A DNA stretch of 26,393 nt from Chara braunii (GCA_003427395.1 BFEA01000444.1:1155268-1181660); one strand, 5' to 3'. Positions 1-10,080 are shown, numbered from the stretch's first letter. Notes: generated by a model from the sequence alone, not told the origin. Program-made: numbers and translations.

Positions 1-541
1 CTCTCTCTCTCCCCCCCTCTCTCTCTCTCTCTCTCTGTATGTGTATTGAGTTGGTAAGACTTCGACGGACCAGTTTGTCGCTGCCACTCATCTTCCCTCG
101 TATGTTCATCTTCTTCCTCCCGACCGCGTGCCGTGACCTTTCCCTTTTCCCGCACGCGAACCCCTCTCTGTCTCTTCTCCCTCCTGCCCACTCATCCGTT
201 TATCTTCTCGCTCTCACCACTTTCCCGCCGACTGTTTGTGACCACCAACAACTTCTCAGACTGCTCGCTGCCCGTTGCAGTTAAAGGCACAAACACTTTT
301 GTCGTAGTTGTGGCGAGGTGCATTTGCAAAAGTAAGGTAAAATAGTCAAGTGAGGTAATAATAACAATAAATAAAATTACAAAAACATAGTAAAATACTG
401 GTAGCTTAGGACAATGTATACAAGCTATATTTCCGGTCCGATACAGTCATGTCTGGGAGTGAGCTGTGTTCGGGAACTATTGGTGAGCCCCCGCATCACC
501 TATCCGGCTTATCCTTCGTTGGGATGAGCTCTCCCTTTCTC

Positions 542-607
542 ATACACACACACATTCACGCACACTCAGACGCACACGAATACACACACACACACACCTA
601 CACACAT
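542..607 (+). repeat. (CA)n-rich microsatellite
   Basis: Imperfect CA dinucleotides interrupted by TTCACG, CAGACG and GAATA. The equivalent tract in copy 2 is at about 17693-17762 and has different interruptions. Confidence 0.85.
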
Positions 608-642
608 GTGATGTACATTTCCACGTTGTAGCGTTAGATTCA

Positions 643-676
643 TTTACTTTATTTATTTATTTATTTATTTATTTAA
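643..676 (+). repeat. (TTTA)n microsatellite
   Basis: About eight TTTA tetramers. At the same place in copy 2 (17806-17836) the array is TTAA instead, so the motif itself changed between copies while the flanks stayed alike. Confidence 0.9.
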
Positions 677-763
677 TCACACTATCAATGGGAGTAGCGT
701 TAGGCTATCCGTGGGGTAGGAGACTTACCCGTTTTCCCTCTCTCGCTCCCTCGCTATCGCCAT

Positions 764-839
764 TGTCGTCGTCGTCGTCGTCGTCACGTCGTTAGCTTGT
801 TGTCGTCGGTGGCGGCGGCGGCACGTCGTTAGCTTGTTG

Positions 840-870
<31 letters not shown>

Positions 871-872
871 AA
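764..872 (+). repeat. (GTC)n trinucleotide region with internal duplication
   Basis: GTC repeats interrupted by a GGC run. A 24-base block beginning CACGTCGTTAGC occurs twice, 37 bases apart, and is absent from copy 2. On the minus strand it reads as poly-Asp and similar runs, which is a low-complexity artefact rather than a protein. Confidence 0.8.
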
Positions 873-932
873 TCGTCTGACCGCACGGTCAGGTAGGTGC
901 CCTTCTCCTCCCCGTCTACTATTTCTCCTACC

Positions 933-960
933 TTTTTTTTTTTTTTTTTTTTTTTTTTTT
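933..960 (+). repeat. Poly(T) tract, 28 bases
   Basis: Uninterrupted T run, reading as poly(A) on the minus strand. Copy 2 has a similar run at about 18036-18062. Confidence 0.9.
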
Positions 961-1220
961 CCTCTCCTTCTGCTCCTTCTTCCTCTAAATGATAAGGTTC
1001 CACAAACTTTTCCAGAGCATCCCCAACGTCAACCCGCCGAGATCACTGCGATCCAAACACTTCACCGGACCATTCAATCAGTAAGGTCGACGACGGTGTG
1101 TACAAAGGGCAGGGGCATAATCAGCGCGAGCTGATTGACTCGCGCTTACTAGGCAATCCTCATTCAGATCGATGATTACAACAATCGACCCCGTCGTGAT
1201 GAACTTCTTCCCTCCTCCCG

Positions 1221-1222
1221 CT

Positions 1223-1254
<32 letters not shown>

Positions 1255-1280
1255 TTCTTCTTCTTCTTCTTCTTCTTCTT
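1221..1280 (+). repeat. (CTT)n microsatellite
   Basis: Nearly pure CTT/TTC array reading as polyserine on the plus strand and polyglutamate on the minus strand. The counterpart in copy 2 lies at about 18318-18382 and carries a different interruption. Confidence 0.9.
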
Positions 1281-1835
1281 GCACCTCACGCGGCTATCTC
1301 CCCTGCTCCCCGCGCGCTAACTCTTCCTCCACTTCTCCCCTCGCCATCTCCTCTGCTCCCCGCGCACCATCTCTACCGCACTCTCTCTCATCCCCCGTTT
1401 ACCCTCTCTGGGTGACCATCCCCCTTCGTACGGTTTTCTTTCCGCCCGACTTTTCTCTCTCACCCCACGTGTTTCTTCCTTCCTCTTTTCCTCAATGTGC
1501 TCCTCCCACACCTTTCTGCGCTGGTCCTCCTCCGTCGTGCAACGCTCCTCCTTTCCGGTTGCGCCCTCGCTCTTCCTGCTCGGTAACTTCCTCCCTCAAG
1601 GGCGCGGGCCAGAATCAAGCCCTGTAGCACCNACCCTGGTAAGAATGAACCCGCCCGTGATTTGGTTGCGGATTCATTGACTCGGAGGAGTCTCGTGAGG
1701 TACGAGATCGGAATGATAATAATAATAATAAAAATAAATAAAAGAAGAATCTAACTAAAACTAACAAATAAAATAAAATAAAATAAAATAAACAGAATCT
1801 AACTACTAACTATTTGCACGTGCCAAGTGTCGTTC

Positions 1836-1854
1836 CCTCGTTTTTCAAACGAGG
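1836..1854 (+). other. Perfect hairpin, 8-bp stem and 3-base loop (copy 1)
   Basis: CCTCGTTT, loop TTC, AAACGAGG. The same stem and loop are present unchanged in copy 2 at 19047-19065. Confidence 0.8.
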
Positions 1855-1943
1855 CTAACAGTAAACTTACTAACTCTAACTAACTCGGATCTTGAGGTCG
1901 CGAGTTCGAGCCCTGGCCAACTCAAACCGAGTGAAAACAGTAA

Positions 1944-1964
1944 AGCTCCTCGTAAAAAGGAGCT
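1944..1964 (+). other. Hairpin, 7-bp stem and 7-base loop (copy 1)
   Basis: AGCTCCT, loop CGTAAAA, AGGAGCT. In copy 2 (19155-19175) the right arm is AGGAGTT, which replaces one G-C pair by a G-T/G-U pair, so the fold would survive. It sits just downstream (minus-strand sense) of the tRNA-like segment. Confidence 0.7.
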
Positions 1965-1970
1965 AGCTCT

Positions 1971-2042
1971 GGGGTTAGGCGGATTCGATCCCCGAGTCTG
2001 TCGCATGATAACCTGCACCTTAACCTACTGAGCCAGCTCCCA
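1971..2042 (-). ncRNA. tRNA-like / tRNA-derived segment with Pol III A and B boxes (copy 1)
   Basis: On the minus strand an A box TGGCTCAGTAGG (2035-2024) is followed by a B box GGGGATCGAATCC (1993-1981). The distance from the A-box start (tRNA position 8) to the end of the B box (position 62) is exactly 55 bases, as in a standard tRNA. The acceptor arm keeps only a GGG/CCC core, and the D and anticodon stems pair poorly, so this is unlikely to be a functional tRNA. It is more probably a tRNA-derived (SINE-like) head or a tRNA relic. Both boxes and their spacing are retained in copy 2. A separate B-box-like GAGTTCGAGCC lies on the plus strand near 1902-1912. Confidence 0.55.
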
Positions 2043-2557
2043 CTTCGGGTAGAAGGGGAGCAACTCTACTGTGTATATAGTAGCGGGGCTCAGTCCAACC
2101 AGTGACCTGAGCCCGTTCTAGCCTGTAAGTGTGTGCACACTTGCTGATCTGCGTGCCCATCTGAATGCTTGTTGGCTTGAGTGTGTGTGTGTGACCAACA
2201 AGAGTACCCGGTTGACCGGAAGGCCTCAAGACCCGGTACCTACAAGTGGTGGTGACATCGAGAGTTGGGGTGGGGAAAATACTCAAGCGACAGTTAGGCC
2301 TGTAACTATCAAGGCAGCGGGAAAAAATAGGCAAGTAGCAGGTCGGCCGGTACCGCTCAAGCCTCGACAGATGTGTAGGGACCAGGCCGCCAAGCAGTAA
2401 AAGACAACAGTTAGCATTCCGAGTGCTATTGCAATCACGTTGATCACACATTAACAATCGCCTCAGTTGTATGGTCGGGGTTTATCCTGACTAACTTATC
2501 AATGATTAAGTCTCAGTGTGTTGTAGATCTACCCGACACGGTATTATCCCAGTCAAC

Positions 2558-2581
2558 CCCTCGACCTTTTCGGTCCGAGGG
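2558..2581 (+). other. Hairpin with one bulged base (copy 1)
   Basis: CCCTCGACC, loop TTTTC, GGTCCGAGGG: nine pairs with one bulged C. It is identical in copy 2 at 19752-19775. Confidence 0.7.
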
Positions 2582-2669
2582 TATTACTACCAATCTTAAC
2601 CATCACAGCGCTTCATAACAACGCGCCTGCATATTTTCGAAATTTTGTCACCGATTCGCCCCGGCCTCA

Positions 2670-2918
2670 ATGGCTGAGGAAATCGTTTCAAGTGTCATGC
2701 CAAAGCGAGCACACCCTTTCCATTCAGACTGGCTCTGTCATGGTAGCCGATGTCGTCACTGTGTCGAATGCAAAAAAATGGCCAAATACCCTTGTAAGGG
2801 TATTTTGTCCGACAGTATCCCGGACCCCATTAAACGATGTCCCCGTCGCCTAGAGAACTATATGAAAACAAAAGATGTTTTTCGACAAGCAAATCATCAA
2901 ATCCGAATCCTAGAATGA
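2670..2918 (+). CDS. Small Cys-rich hypothetical protein (82 aa) at the end of repeat copy 1
   Basis: I do not recognise this protein. The ATG-initiated frame encodes 82 residues with Cys at 23, 28, 31, 34, 42 and 57; spacing C-X4-C-X2-C-X2-C-X7-C suggests a possible metal-binding cluster. The C-terminal third is basic and polar. In copy 2 (start 19864) the first 20 codons differ by three changes, all synonymous (GCT/GCC, GTT/GTG, CGA/CGC). Trp21 is then TAG, Arg27 is Gln and Arg29 is His, while the Cys residues up to 42 persist. That pattern hints at an ancestral coding sequence. It could be the N-terminus of a transposon protein, since the frame sits at the repeat's 3' end and copy 2 is joined there to a retroelement fragment. 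It ends soon after homology ceases, so the real gene may be truncated or have a further exon. Confidence 0.35.
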   Translation: MAEEIVSSVMPKRAHPFHSDWLCHGSRCRHCVECKKMAKYPCKGILSDSIPDPIKRCPRRLENYMKTKDVFRQANHQIRILE

Positions 2919-4539
2919 AATGTGGTTCAGGATTGACGTCGTCACCTCACTTTTCATTATTACTGCCGGGATTTTAACCCGGGTCTTCCACATAAAATAA
3001 ATTTAATGACTTGAAGTGGGGATACTTGATCCGTACTACAGTACATGAAATAGTCAAGTATGACGGCGCTCCTTTCCTTCCCCACACCCTTAGTCTTTGG
3101 CCCAGGTATTCGTTGGTTGTTTTTTAGGGTCGGTGTTCGCATGCGAACTCAACCCTTCAAACGCGGGTCCTAACCGAGACCTTGGGTATTCAACACTTGA
3201 TACCATGGTCCAAAGTTGCCTGCTATCCTGCCCGAAGCCTAATACAGGAGGACAACGGTCTCCATCATGACCCACCACAGTCCTGCTGATCAGGCCGGAG
3301 CTGCGGCCCACCACGTTGTTGCTTATCGGTGGTTACCCTCGTTGGTTGTGCAACGATGAGATATTCATCCTATCTTTTCAAAAAAAAAAATTCACAGATT
3401 TCAAGACTAATCTGGACCCTTTCGACATCCACTTGAATAGATCCTTTCATTGGGGTGGCCACCCCTATAGTTTCTCTTCGAGGCCATAATCGAAGGGTCC
3501 ACTGCGTGGTTATGCTAGGTCAGCAGCCCACGCTGAGAGTTACGTCCCAACGATGCCAATTTTTCACCATAGGCTTGGTAGTTTATGCCCTCAGGTTAAC
3601 CCTTCAGATGAATGAACGATGCTTCTTGATAGACAAAGTAGATAAGATTTCAAAACCAATTGAGCTATCGTCAGATTGCCATTCAGGGTTGTGCCCTCCA
3701 AGTCTTTGATCATAGCTCGGTGAGGCACGTACCTCGGGGTCATTTTATATATATAAACCAATATTTGAAATGAAATCAGTGGTTGTTGACTCTTTGTTTG
3801 TCTGAAACCAACAAAACAAACATCCCATTAAAAAAAAATGATTGCAAAACGTTTTAACTTATTGAAAAAAGTTTGTCAATGCCGTAGCATGGTTTCTCAA
3901 ACATGTACATATAATTAATCCTTCCAACATCTTGGTCATACAACCTTTTACTGACTTTCACACAAGACAATGATCCGCCCGTTCCTCTACCATCATCTTT
4001 AGGTCTCAGGTGAGTCCAATAGTGATAGACAAAGGGAGATACCGAGTCACAAAAGACTCAAACCATAGACAAGGATTCACTCACAATGTGAAAAGTGTTT
4101 GTGGTCCACCAACTCACCCCCTTTGGATACATATATAAATATAAAGTATGTTATAATGAGTCAGACTTGCGACTCATCTCTCTCATCCTCATATTTATCC
4201 TTAAATGTCCATGCATTTTCTTATACTATCGTCTATTCTAAACCTTTATCCTATCAAAAATTAAAGAAAAGAAACTTGTCCTCTTTTCAGACTGCACTCT
4301 ACTTATCCATGTTCTGTCTTACCCAACAAAACACCTTAATTTATCTAGAAGTTCATACATCTACTTGTTTTTAATCTAAGAAGTGATGATAAGCCATAAT
4401 ATCTGATCGAGCTCCACTCTGCCATCCTCGGATTATCTGTCCAGTGATGGCCACCAATCTTCCTCATAAGTGAAACTTAGTCACTCCCAACTCAATGTAC
4501 CTTAGTACCTTGCAATCATCCATGAAGCGTCATTCTTTT
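2919..4539. other. No recognisable gene
   Basis: AT-rich sequence with only short, unconvincing open frames. Small structures seen are a tRNA T-arm-like inverted repeat (2966-2982) and a perfect 14-base palindrome GTTCGCATGCGAAC (3135-3148). I looked for retropepsin, reverse transcriptase and integrase signatures on both strands and saw none. Confidence 0.5.
2966..2982 (-). other. tRNA T-arm-like hairpin
   Basis: On the minus strand this is a five-pair stem CCGGG/CCCGG with a seven-base loop TTAAAAT, the size of a tRNA T arm. The usual loop TTCGAAT would become this by change at its CG dinucleotide. No A box was found nearby. Confidence 0.25.
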
Positions 4540-5595
4540 GTGCCAAAGAAACATCCACTTCTGGCCTTATTGCTTCTGGCCTTCTTCTTGTAATGCTAAG
4601 CTGAGGTTTCTGCCTGATTCCCCGTTCCTACTGATGTCTCAATGTCAGACAACCTCTTCCTCTTGGTTCCTTCCTGCTGAAGTAAGATCAAACATTCACT
4701 CTTCGTTTTCCCGACAAAGACTCATTTTCTCCTTGCTCTCCTACCTTTCCTTTGCCTCTTCTCTCCTTTGGGATGGACCCTCACACTCCATCCTTTTCTC
4801 TTTCCACCTCTTCCTCTTCTATTGCCTTATCTTTTTTTTATTTCTTTTATTTTTTTCTCTGACCCTTTTCTCACCTTTTCTCACTTCAACCCCCTTTTCT
4901 TTAATTCTCAACTGATTTTCTCACTTCAGTTTTCTTTGGCTCTTGGAGCCCCACTTACCTACTGAGGTCCCCTTTTTGACACCTTTTGCTTCCTCTTCTT
5001 GGCCATGGGTGAAAGCAGTTGTGAAGATCTCCTTGTCAAACACGTTGTCCTCTCAAGAGAACGACCTACTACCCTTGCGTACGACCTCTTCTCCCATGTA
5101 GACTTTGAGGAATTCTTGAACTTACCTTTGAAGTTAATGACACAACGACTTCAGAGGTACTATGTAACACTATGGTAATAAGGTCACTCCATTATCCTTT
5201 CACTCTTCTTTCTTTGAACTCTCACTCTTCTCCCACCCTTATACCAGATGTGTTATAGCAACACCCCTATCATCAATCTCTTCTCCTGTTTTCACTCAAT
5301 TACCTTGGTGGGCTCCATCATTTTTTTTTACTGATAACTGAACTCTGTCTAAATATTTCATCCTCTTCTTCATCTCATTTCACTCTTTTCTCTCATTGAT
5401 CAAACAACATTTTCCCTGTCTTTTAATTCTAACTTAATCTCCTCACCTTACGTGTTGACCTCTCTACATATCTTCCTTATCTCATTATTCAATATCCCTC
5501 TTGCAGTTATCTCCTTCTAACGGAAACGTTTCTATCTTTGGTTGTTACGATCTCTTGACGACCTTATTATCTAATGACCTTGCAATTTTCTGTCA
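4540..5595 (-). pseudogene. Purine-rich, stop-ridden tract, likely decayed continuation of the gag-side element
   Basis: The minus strand is purine-rich and in short open stretches reads as Lys/Glu/Arg-rich peptide, interrupted by stops in all three frames. It follows the zinc-knuckle frame in the expected direction and resembles in composition the charged linker seen after the zinc knuckle in the other element (20103-20645). The alternative is simple low-complexity pyrimidine sequence on the plus strand. Confidence 0.3.
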
Positions 5596-6303
5596 CTAAT
5601 ACAGGTCTTTTGTCCCTGTCCGCCATTCGTACTCTCGTCGCAAGGCTTCCTGTCTTGTCCCTCCATGTATGTTTGGGTCAATGGGGTTTCTAAACCTGTC
5701 ATAAACACCTCCTTCAATATTGGTGCTTATTAGACCATTTGCTTCATCAGTCTTCCTGATATGGCAAAACCTCATTATGTGCCCTTCTTGGGTACAATGC
5801 CAACAAACCGCACTCTTCAAACTCACTCTTCCTTTCTCAAGTCTTTGACCACTTTCTTGACCACTTTGGATCCCGATGAAGTTCCAATTTCTATTATCAC
5901 CTCTCTTATTGCCTTTGCTATCATTTCCTCTACCATTGCTTCCCAGACCCTTATTACCAAGACCACCACTTCCTCGTTTACCATTGCCTCGACCTCTTCC
6001 CCAATCTCGACCTTGATCGCGGTCATGGACCATTCGAGCTCGGTTTCTTGCCTTCCGCTGGACCTTGGTCAACTTCCGAGGTCTAGGTTCTTCTTCTATC
6101 TCAATCACATTTTCACCTCTTTCTCCAGCCTGGTTATCACATCGCTTCTTCTCAGCGTTCGCAGGTCGGAGAGAACCTTGATCATCATCATTCGTTTTCT
6201 CTCCACTACTACCAGCTAACCCGTCCGACATCCCCTCTGAGACATTTCGCTTGCCTTTTCTGTCCCTTTCTAGTTGTGTCATTCTCTCTTCCAATGCTCT
6301 CAA
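5596..6303 (-). pseudogene. Gag-like nucleocapsid part with CCHC zinc knuckle
   Basis: Open frame of 235 codons that continues the capsid-like frame at 6307-6777 in the same phase, separated only by one TAG codon at 6304-6306. Residues 1-20 are charged and coiled-coil-like. Residues ~65-90 are acidic then basic, and ~95-140 are Gly/Arg/Asn/Lys-rich. A zinc knuckle follows: Cys167-X2-Cys170-X4-His175-X4-Cys180 (5805-5764), a canonical CX2CX4HX4C retroviral-type nucleocapsid motif that binds RNA in gag proteins. About 55 further residues follow before the stop. This is the clearest domain in the window. There is no ATG at the start; translation would have to come through the TAG (readthrough) or the TAG is a decay mutation. 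Confidence 0.7.
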
Positions 6304-6777
6304 CTATTTCTGTGTACTGTCTAGTTCCCCTTGTGCTGACGCACCACCGATTATTCGATCGGGGTCTTCACAATGACGACTGTCGATTTCGTACTCGATA
6401 AACCTCAAACTCAACAAACTTTCCAGTTCACTCCAAGTTCGTGATCTCAGCATGAAATCGTATACTTCCTCGCCCAACCCCTCACATATGAATAAAGGGA
6501 ACATAGTCAACATCGCCCTCTCATCCCACTTTTTCATAAGGCTAAAGCTGCGGTAATCGCGCAAAAAGTTATGCAGGTTCTTCTTTTGAAACAGCAGAGC
6601 TCTAAGGTCTGGGGGCATTGATTCGTCTACAAATTCGCGTGTCAATACTTTAGCGAGAGAAGAATTCCTCCAAAGAAGGACCTTATAAAAACCACCATCT
6701 TCGGTCATGGCCGCAGCTGCTATCCTGTACAAATACAGTAAGCGAAGAAGTGTCAGGCCGTAAGCTGAAGATGATGT
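6304..6777 (-). pseudogene. Gag-like capsid part upstream of the zinc knuckle
   Basis: The frame is open from 6777 and ends at TAG 6304-6306. The best ATG is at 6708-6706, giving about 134 residues. The middle region (residues about 35-100 from that ATG) has the look of an LTR-retrotransposon gag/capsid domain: a KNLHNFLRDY-type segment, then KKWDERAMLTMFPLFICEG, then RTWSELESLLSLRF. This is the order of conserved hydrophobic blocks in Ty3/gypsy-like gag. Together with the in-phase CCHC motif downstream it makes a normal-sized gag (roughly 370 residues) broken by one stop. Family assignment rests on pattern only; a profile search would be decisive. Confidence 0.55.
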
Positions 6778-7037
6778 TCAATAAGCTCCTCTATTATCAC
6801 CTTAACAAGTCCAAAAGGATACAAGTGCATAAACTTTAGACATCCATTTGACGGAGCAATTATCCTCTGCACTGATCTTAAAAAACGCGAATAGAGCAAA
6901 CAGTTGTATTAAAAGATACTCGAATAAGAACATAAGTTGCTAGAAGGAAGTAATAACATTCACTTCCTGCATATCTCCATTCTGAGTCATCACAATATTC
7001 AAACCTTTCGTCCGGATCGTGGGAATCAGTGTAGGTG

Positions 7038-7638
7038 CTAACAATGTAAATCGTGTTTTGAAGTTTTGTGTAAAGAAGCATGGATCCCATCTCTAGGTAC
7101 AGACCGTATACTATCTCGCTTGTATAATGCTTGTGTCCCCATTTCTCGTACTACCAAAGCGGCCTCCGCTGCTGCCTTTATTTTTTCTCGTCCTCCGAAA
7201 TACTCCTTCACAAGAAACTTGGGTAGGACGACTTGCAACGGCGCTGAGGGGAACACAAACTGCTCAACATCTCTAACTTCTATAACAATGGACACTGGCT
7301 TCTCTCCTTTCCGACATATTCTTCTTGCCCACGTTGCAGCAGCTGTCTCAGTTAGCCTTAACGGTCCTGCGAGCAGACTCTCACGTCCCAATGCCAGCTC
7401 AATACCAAGTGTAACCCAAAAAGGAAGATGAGATGAATATGGTTACTTTCACAATTGCACTGTCTCCAACATCGTCGAAGTCAGATTCAATCCAAATAAA
7501 GACATCCTCATTCAAAGATGTACCCCACCATGAAGCGATATACTCATTCTCCCTGACTCGTTTTGGCAAGGACATTTCTAGTCCGCCCTCCTTTTCAATA
7601 GGCAAGACTATATTGGGATCGTCTCTAGCATACGACAT
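7038..7638 (-). pseudogene. Unidentified protein-coding remnant, one frameshift
   Basis: An ATG at 7638-7636 opens a 79-codon frame (to 7399) with a WWGTSLNEDVFIWIESDFDD segment. Near 7425-7435 the protein-like character moves to the +1 frame, which runs on to 7038 (HLPFWVTLGIEL, then an Ala/Arg/Glu-rich stretch and KFLVKEYFGG). The amino-acid mix is far more protein-like than the antisense frames, and the switch is clean, suggesting a single ancestral protein of about 190-200 residues. I do not recognise it. It lies on the same strand as, and about 260 bases upstream of, the gag-like frame, so it may be an N-terminal gag extension or an extra ORF of that element. An intron at the switch is possible but no good GT...AG pair is evident. 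Confidence 0.45.
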
Positions 7639-7863
7639 TTTGACCTTCTTCAGCTACCCCTAGGTCCTGCTCACACGGACAAACGCCCAACAAACATCTC
7701 CCATCACTACACAGAATCTCTTCTTCCTACAATGTTCTTCCTGAAAGGTACTATTCAAACCATACCTTGCTACCGTTGCTAATTTCCAATGCCTAAGACC
7801 ATTCAAAAACAGGTCATAATAGTATATTGCGATGACAATGCACTTGCAATTTCTGAAGATCAT

Positions 7864-9640
7864 AATTATTATAATGACTGTTACTTATAGTGGGGATATA
7901 CTGTCATAGTAATCACAATAGTTAATAATTATAATAAATAGTCTCAGTAAGCGAAGAGACAAGCCTAATAAGCATATGTATGCATTGGTGATGACGGAAA
8001 ACTTATGGTATCTGTTTCAATCATAGACAACAGTCATGCTGTAGTCAATTAATTTTTTCATGATAAATGCTTTTGGATGGAAAAATAATGAGAGTACTAC
8101 ATTCTACTCCCCGGGCTTTGACAAGAGTATATTGTGTCAAGGGGCAGTGTAATTCTCTAAAGGGATAACATCTTAGATTCTCGAGCCCCGCTCGAGGACC
8201 AACCCTCACTGCTTCACCCTCCGATTCCTGTATCCGTTCCTTGCAAACTCTTGTCAATTAGTAGACAAACTCACCATACACGTTCCAGGATGACATATCA
8301 TTTCTCGTGATGATGAACCCACTTGACACAAAGATAGTTGGGGAATCACCCCTTACCTCCTTGCGGCATGCAGTAGTTGTCTCCATCATAGACCATAGTC
8401 TAACACAATTCAAACACTTTCTTCCTTCTCAGTAGTAATGCAGTCACCATTCCTCAAAAGGGTCAAGTGACAACACCCCACTATGGACTAGGAACATAGT
8501 TCCGGCGCGGGTCTCACTACTACCTTAGAAAACGGATGTATAGCTCTTTCAAGCCATCTGTCAGGGAAATGATAACTTAGGATTGTAACCCCCCCAAGGA
8601 TAGACTCTACACATTGACCACCTCTTGAGATAATTTCTTCTTCCAAGGAGTCGGTCACTCCATTCACCCCCGACCCCTTGTAAGACGTGGATTCTGCGTA
8701 GCTTTTCTATCCATTATAAGGAGAGCAATCAAGATAAACGAACTCAGAATATAGATGAATAGTGAAATTTGATTAGCTCAAACGGATGAATTTAAGTGCA
8801 CAATCTAAAATAAATAAACTCAGATGGACAACTCAAGCAATTAACCATGAATAAAATGCATCAGATAAATAACTTCACGTGAATAGGTTAAAAATAGACT
8901 GATATGAATGGACAATTTTTAAATGGATAACCTCAAATGAATGGCCTTAAGAGAATGGATTTAAGCGCTTAGATTCAACTGGGTATATTCAAGTAGATGG
9001 TCCAGGGTGGATGAGCTTAAGCAACTACCCTCATGCCTGAATACAGTCACCAAGTTGAATATAAATAAGATGGTTTGACACCTACTTCCTCACTGACTAC
9101 ACTTAGGATTATGTGTCTCTTCTTGCAAACAACTACCGTTGACATATTAAGTTGTTTTATCCATTTTGTTTGCCGCCCTTTTTGTGGATCTGCCAGACTT
9201 CTGACTAAACATGCCTCCACCCGTAAACTTTGTTCGCAAGTACAACCCTTAGACTAACAAAAGTCTAAATGAATCAACTCACGTGCACGAGTCACATACT
9301 CAATCCACCTCTATTGTTAAACTATCCCCCCATTCTCACTTGTCGTACACTTCAAATTTTTAGTTTGATACATGCTTAAATTAGCATATTACCACCTTCT
9401 TCAACTTCTATCTCCTAGCTAAATTACCGGACTCTACTTATTGACAATAAGTACCATATGCAACTTCCACCTACCCTCACCTCCTAGGGTTACTCCCTTA
9501 GAGACCCTGACATCTTTCTTACTACACCTACCTATCTTTAACTCCTTCACATGTCAATCCTTGACTCGCTTAAATGCTCGTTCAATGCTTCATATAATTT
9601 TCTTATAAAGCAAGTAGGAGATCAATCTGCAAATCCCTAG
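7864..9640. other. No recognisable gene; AT-rich
   Basis: No convincing coding or RNA gene on either strand. The stretch at about 8720-9030 holds a degenerate short-period motif (listed separately). Confidence 0.5.
8720..9030 (+). repeat. Degenerate ~18-20-bp motif repeat
   Basis: Repeated variants of GATGGAT/GAATGGA followed by AAC or TTAAG occur at short irregular intervals (for example near 8782, 8823, 8908, 8926, 8939, 8954 and 9009). It looks like a very old, cryptic minisatellite; period and boundaries are approximate. Confidence 0.35.
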
Positions 9641-9771
9641 TTGACATGACAACAACATCACAAGGGAGAGGTACAATCTCCGGTCGGATGATGCGGATTG
9701 AGAGATGGCAGGAGGGTCAGGAACGTGAGGTGTTGGATGGGACTCTGGTTGGCAGGAGTGAGGAAGTACGG

Positions 9772-10080
9772 TCAATTGTTTCGTTCTTGAGCAGAGGAAG
9801 AAGGCGGTGGATAAGACCCGAAGCGACGACGACTTGGTGGCTCACAACGCAGAGGTGAGGTGCCGTAATGCCTCTCACATTTATAATATGCCATCTTCCC
9901 TGGAGACGGTGTATGCTCACTCCACTCGTCCTGATGAATACGAGCCTCTACCACTTCTTCCTTCTCTTCTAGCCCTTCATCTTCCTTTTTCCAATCCTCC
10001 CACTCTTTGGTCAAATCTATAGGCCTCTCGACGGCCTTCCCTTACCTTCCGCTTCCTCTTCTCCCAGTACCAGTCCCACG
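9772..10080 (-). pseudogene. Charged / RG-rich fragment, possible retroelement leader-side coding remnant
   Basis: On the minus strand, a Gly/Arg/Thr-rich stretch (about 10080-10042) is cut by a TAA near 10041. It continues as an open frame to 9772 with a strongly acidic-basic WEDWKKEDEGLEEKEEVVEA-type segment and a later Tyr/Cys/Pro part. Composition resembles gag linker regions, but no complete zinc knuckle or other domain is present. It lies between the PBS (10461-10480) and the gag-like frame, on the same strand. Confidence 0.28.

Larger units (their letters stand above)
1..2797 (+). repeat. Long direct repeat, copy 1 (~2.8 kb)
   Basis: From position 37 to 2797 this matches 17187-19991 in the same orientation, with scattered substitutions and length changes mostly at microsatellites. 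Copy 1 starts in a CT tract cut by the window edge. Its first ~1.65 kb is strongly pyrimidine-rich, followed by A-rich tracts, two perfect hairpins (1836-1854, 1944-1964), a minus-strand tRNA-like segment (1971-2042), a third hairpin (2558-2581) and a small Cys-rich frame (2670-2918). Homology stops abruptly after 2797. Copy-specific features include a duplicated 24-base block at 785-808 and 822-845, and an N at 1632. It could be a segmental duplication, an unclassified transposon, or long terminal repeats; no TG...CA ends or target duplication could be identified. Confidence 0.9.

Noticed and set aside
725-1284. Poly-Asp, poly-Lys and poly-Glu frames on the minus strand
   Set aside because: Translations of GTC, poly(T) and CTT tracts.
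1172-1627. Polyserine/proline open frame in repeat copy 1 and its partner at 18294-18803
   Set aside because: The frame depends on the CTT array, and a small length difference in a CT run (about 1380-1392 versus copy 2) shifts the phase midway, so the protein is not conserved between copies.
2020-2457. 145-codon minus-strand frame over the tRNA-like segment and flank
   Set aside because: Not kept intact in copy 2 (a deletion near 19318 and other changes), and it overlaps non-coding structured sequence.
3135-3148. Perfect palindrome GTTCGCATGCGAAC as an operator
   Set aside because: Single occurrence, no neighbouring gene; 14-base palindromes arise by chance at this scale.
3455-3709. 84-codon plus-strand frame beginning MATPIVSLRG
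   Set aside because: No recognisable domain, no partner sequence, and length within chance for this region.
5761-6219. 152-codon plus-strand frame opposite the zinc-knuckle region
   Set aside because: Antisense shadow of the gag-like frame; Ser/Thr/Ile-rich from complementing Gly/Arg/Asn codons.
7066-7431. 121-codon plus-strand frame
   Set aside because: Antisense to the more protein-like minus-strand region 7038-7391; no domain.
7660-7863. ATG-started 67-codon minus-strand frame upstream of 7638
   Set aside because: Same strand as the retroelement pieces but too short and without recognisable features; not supported as a gene.
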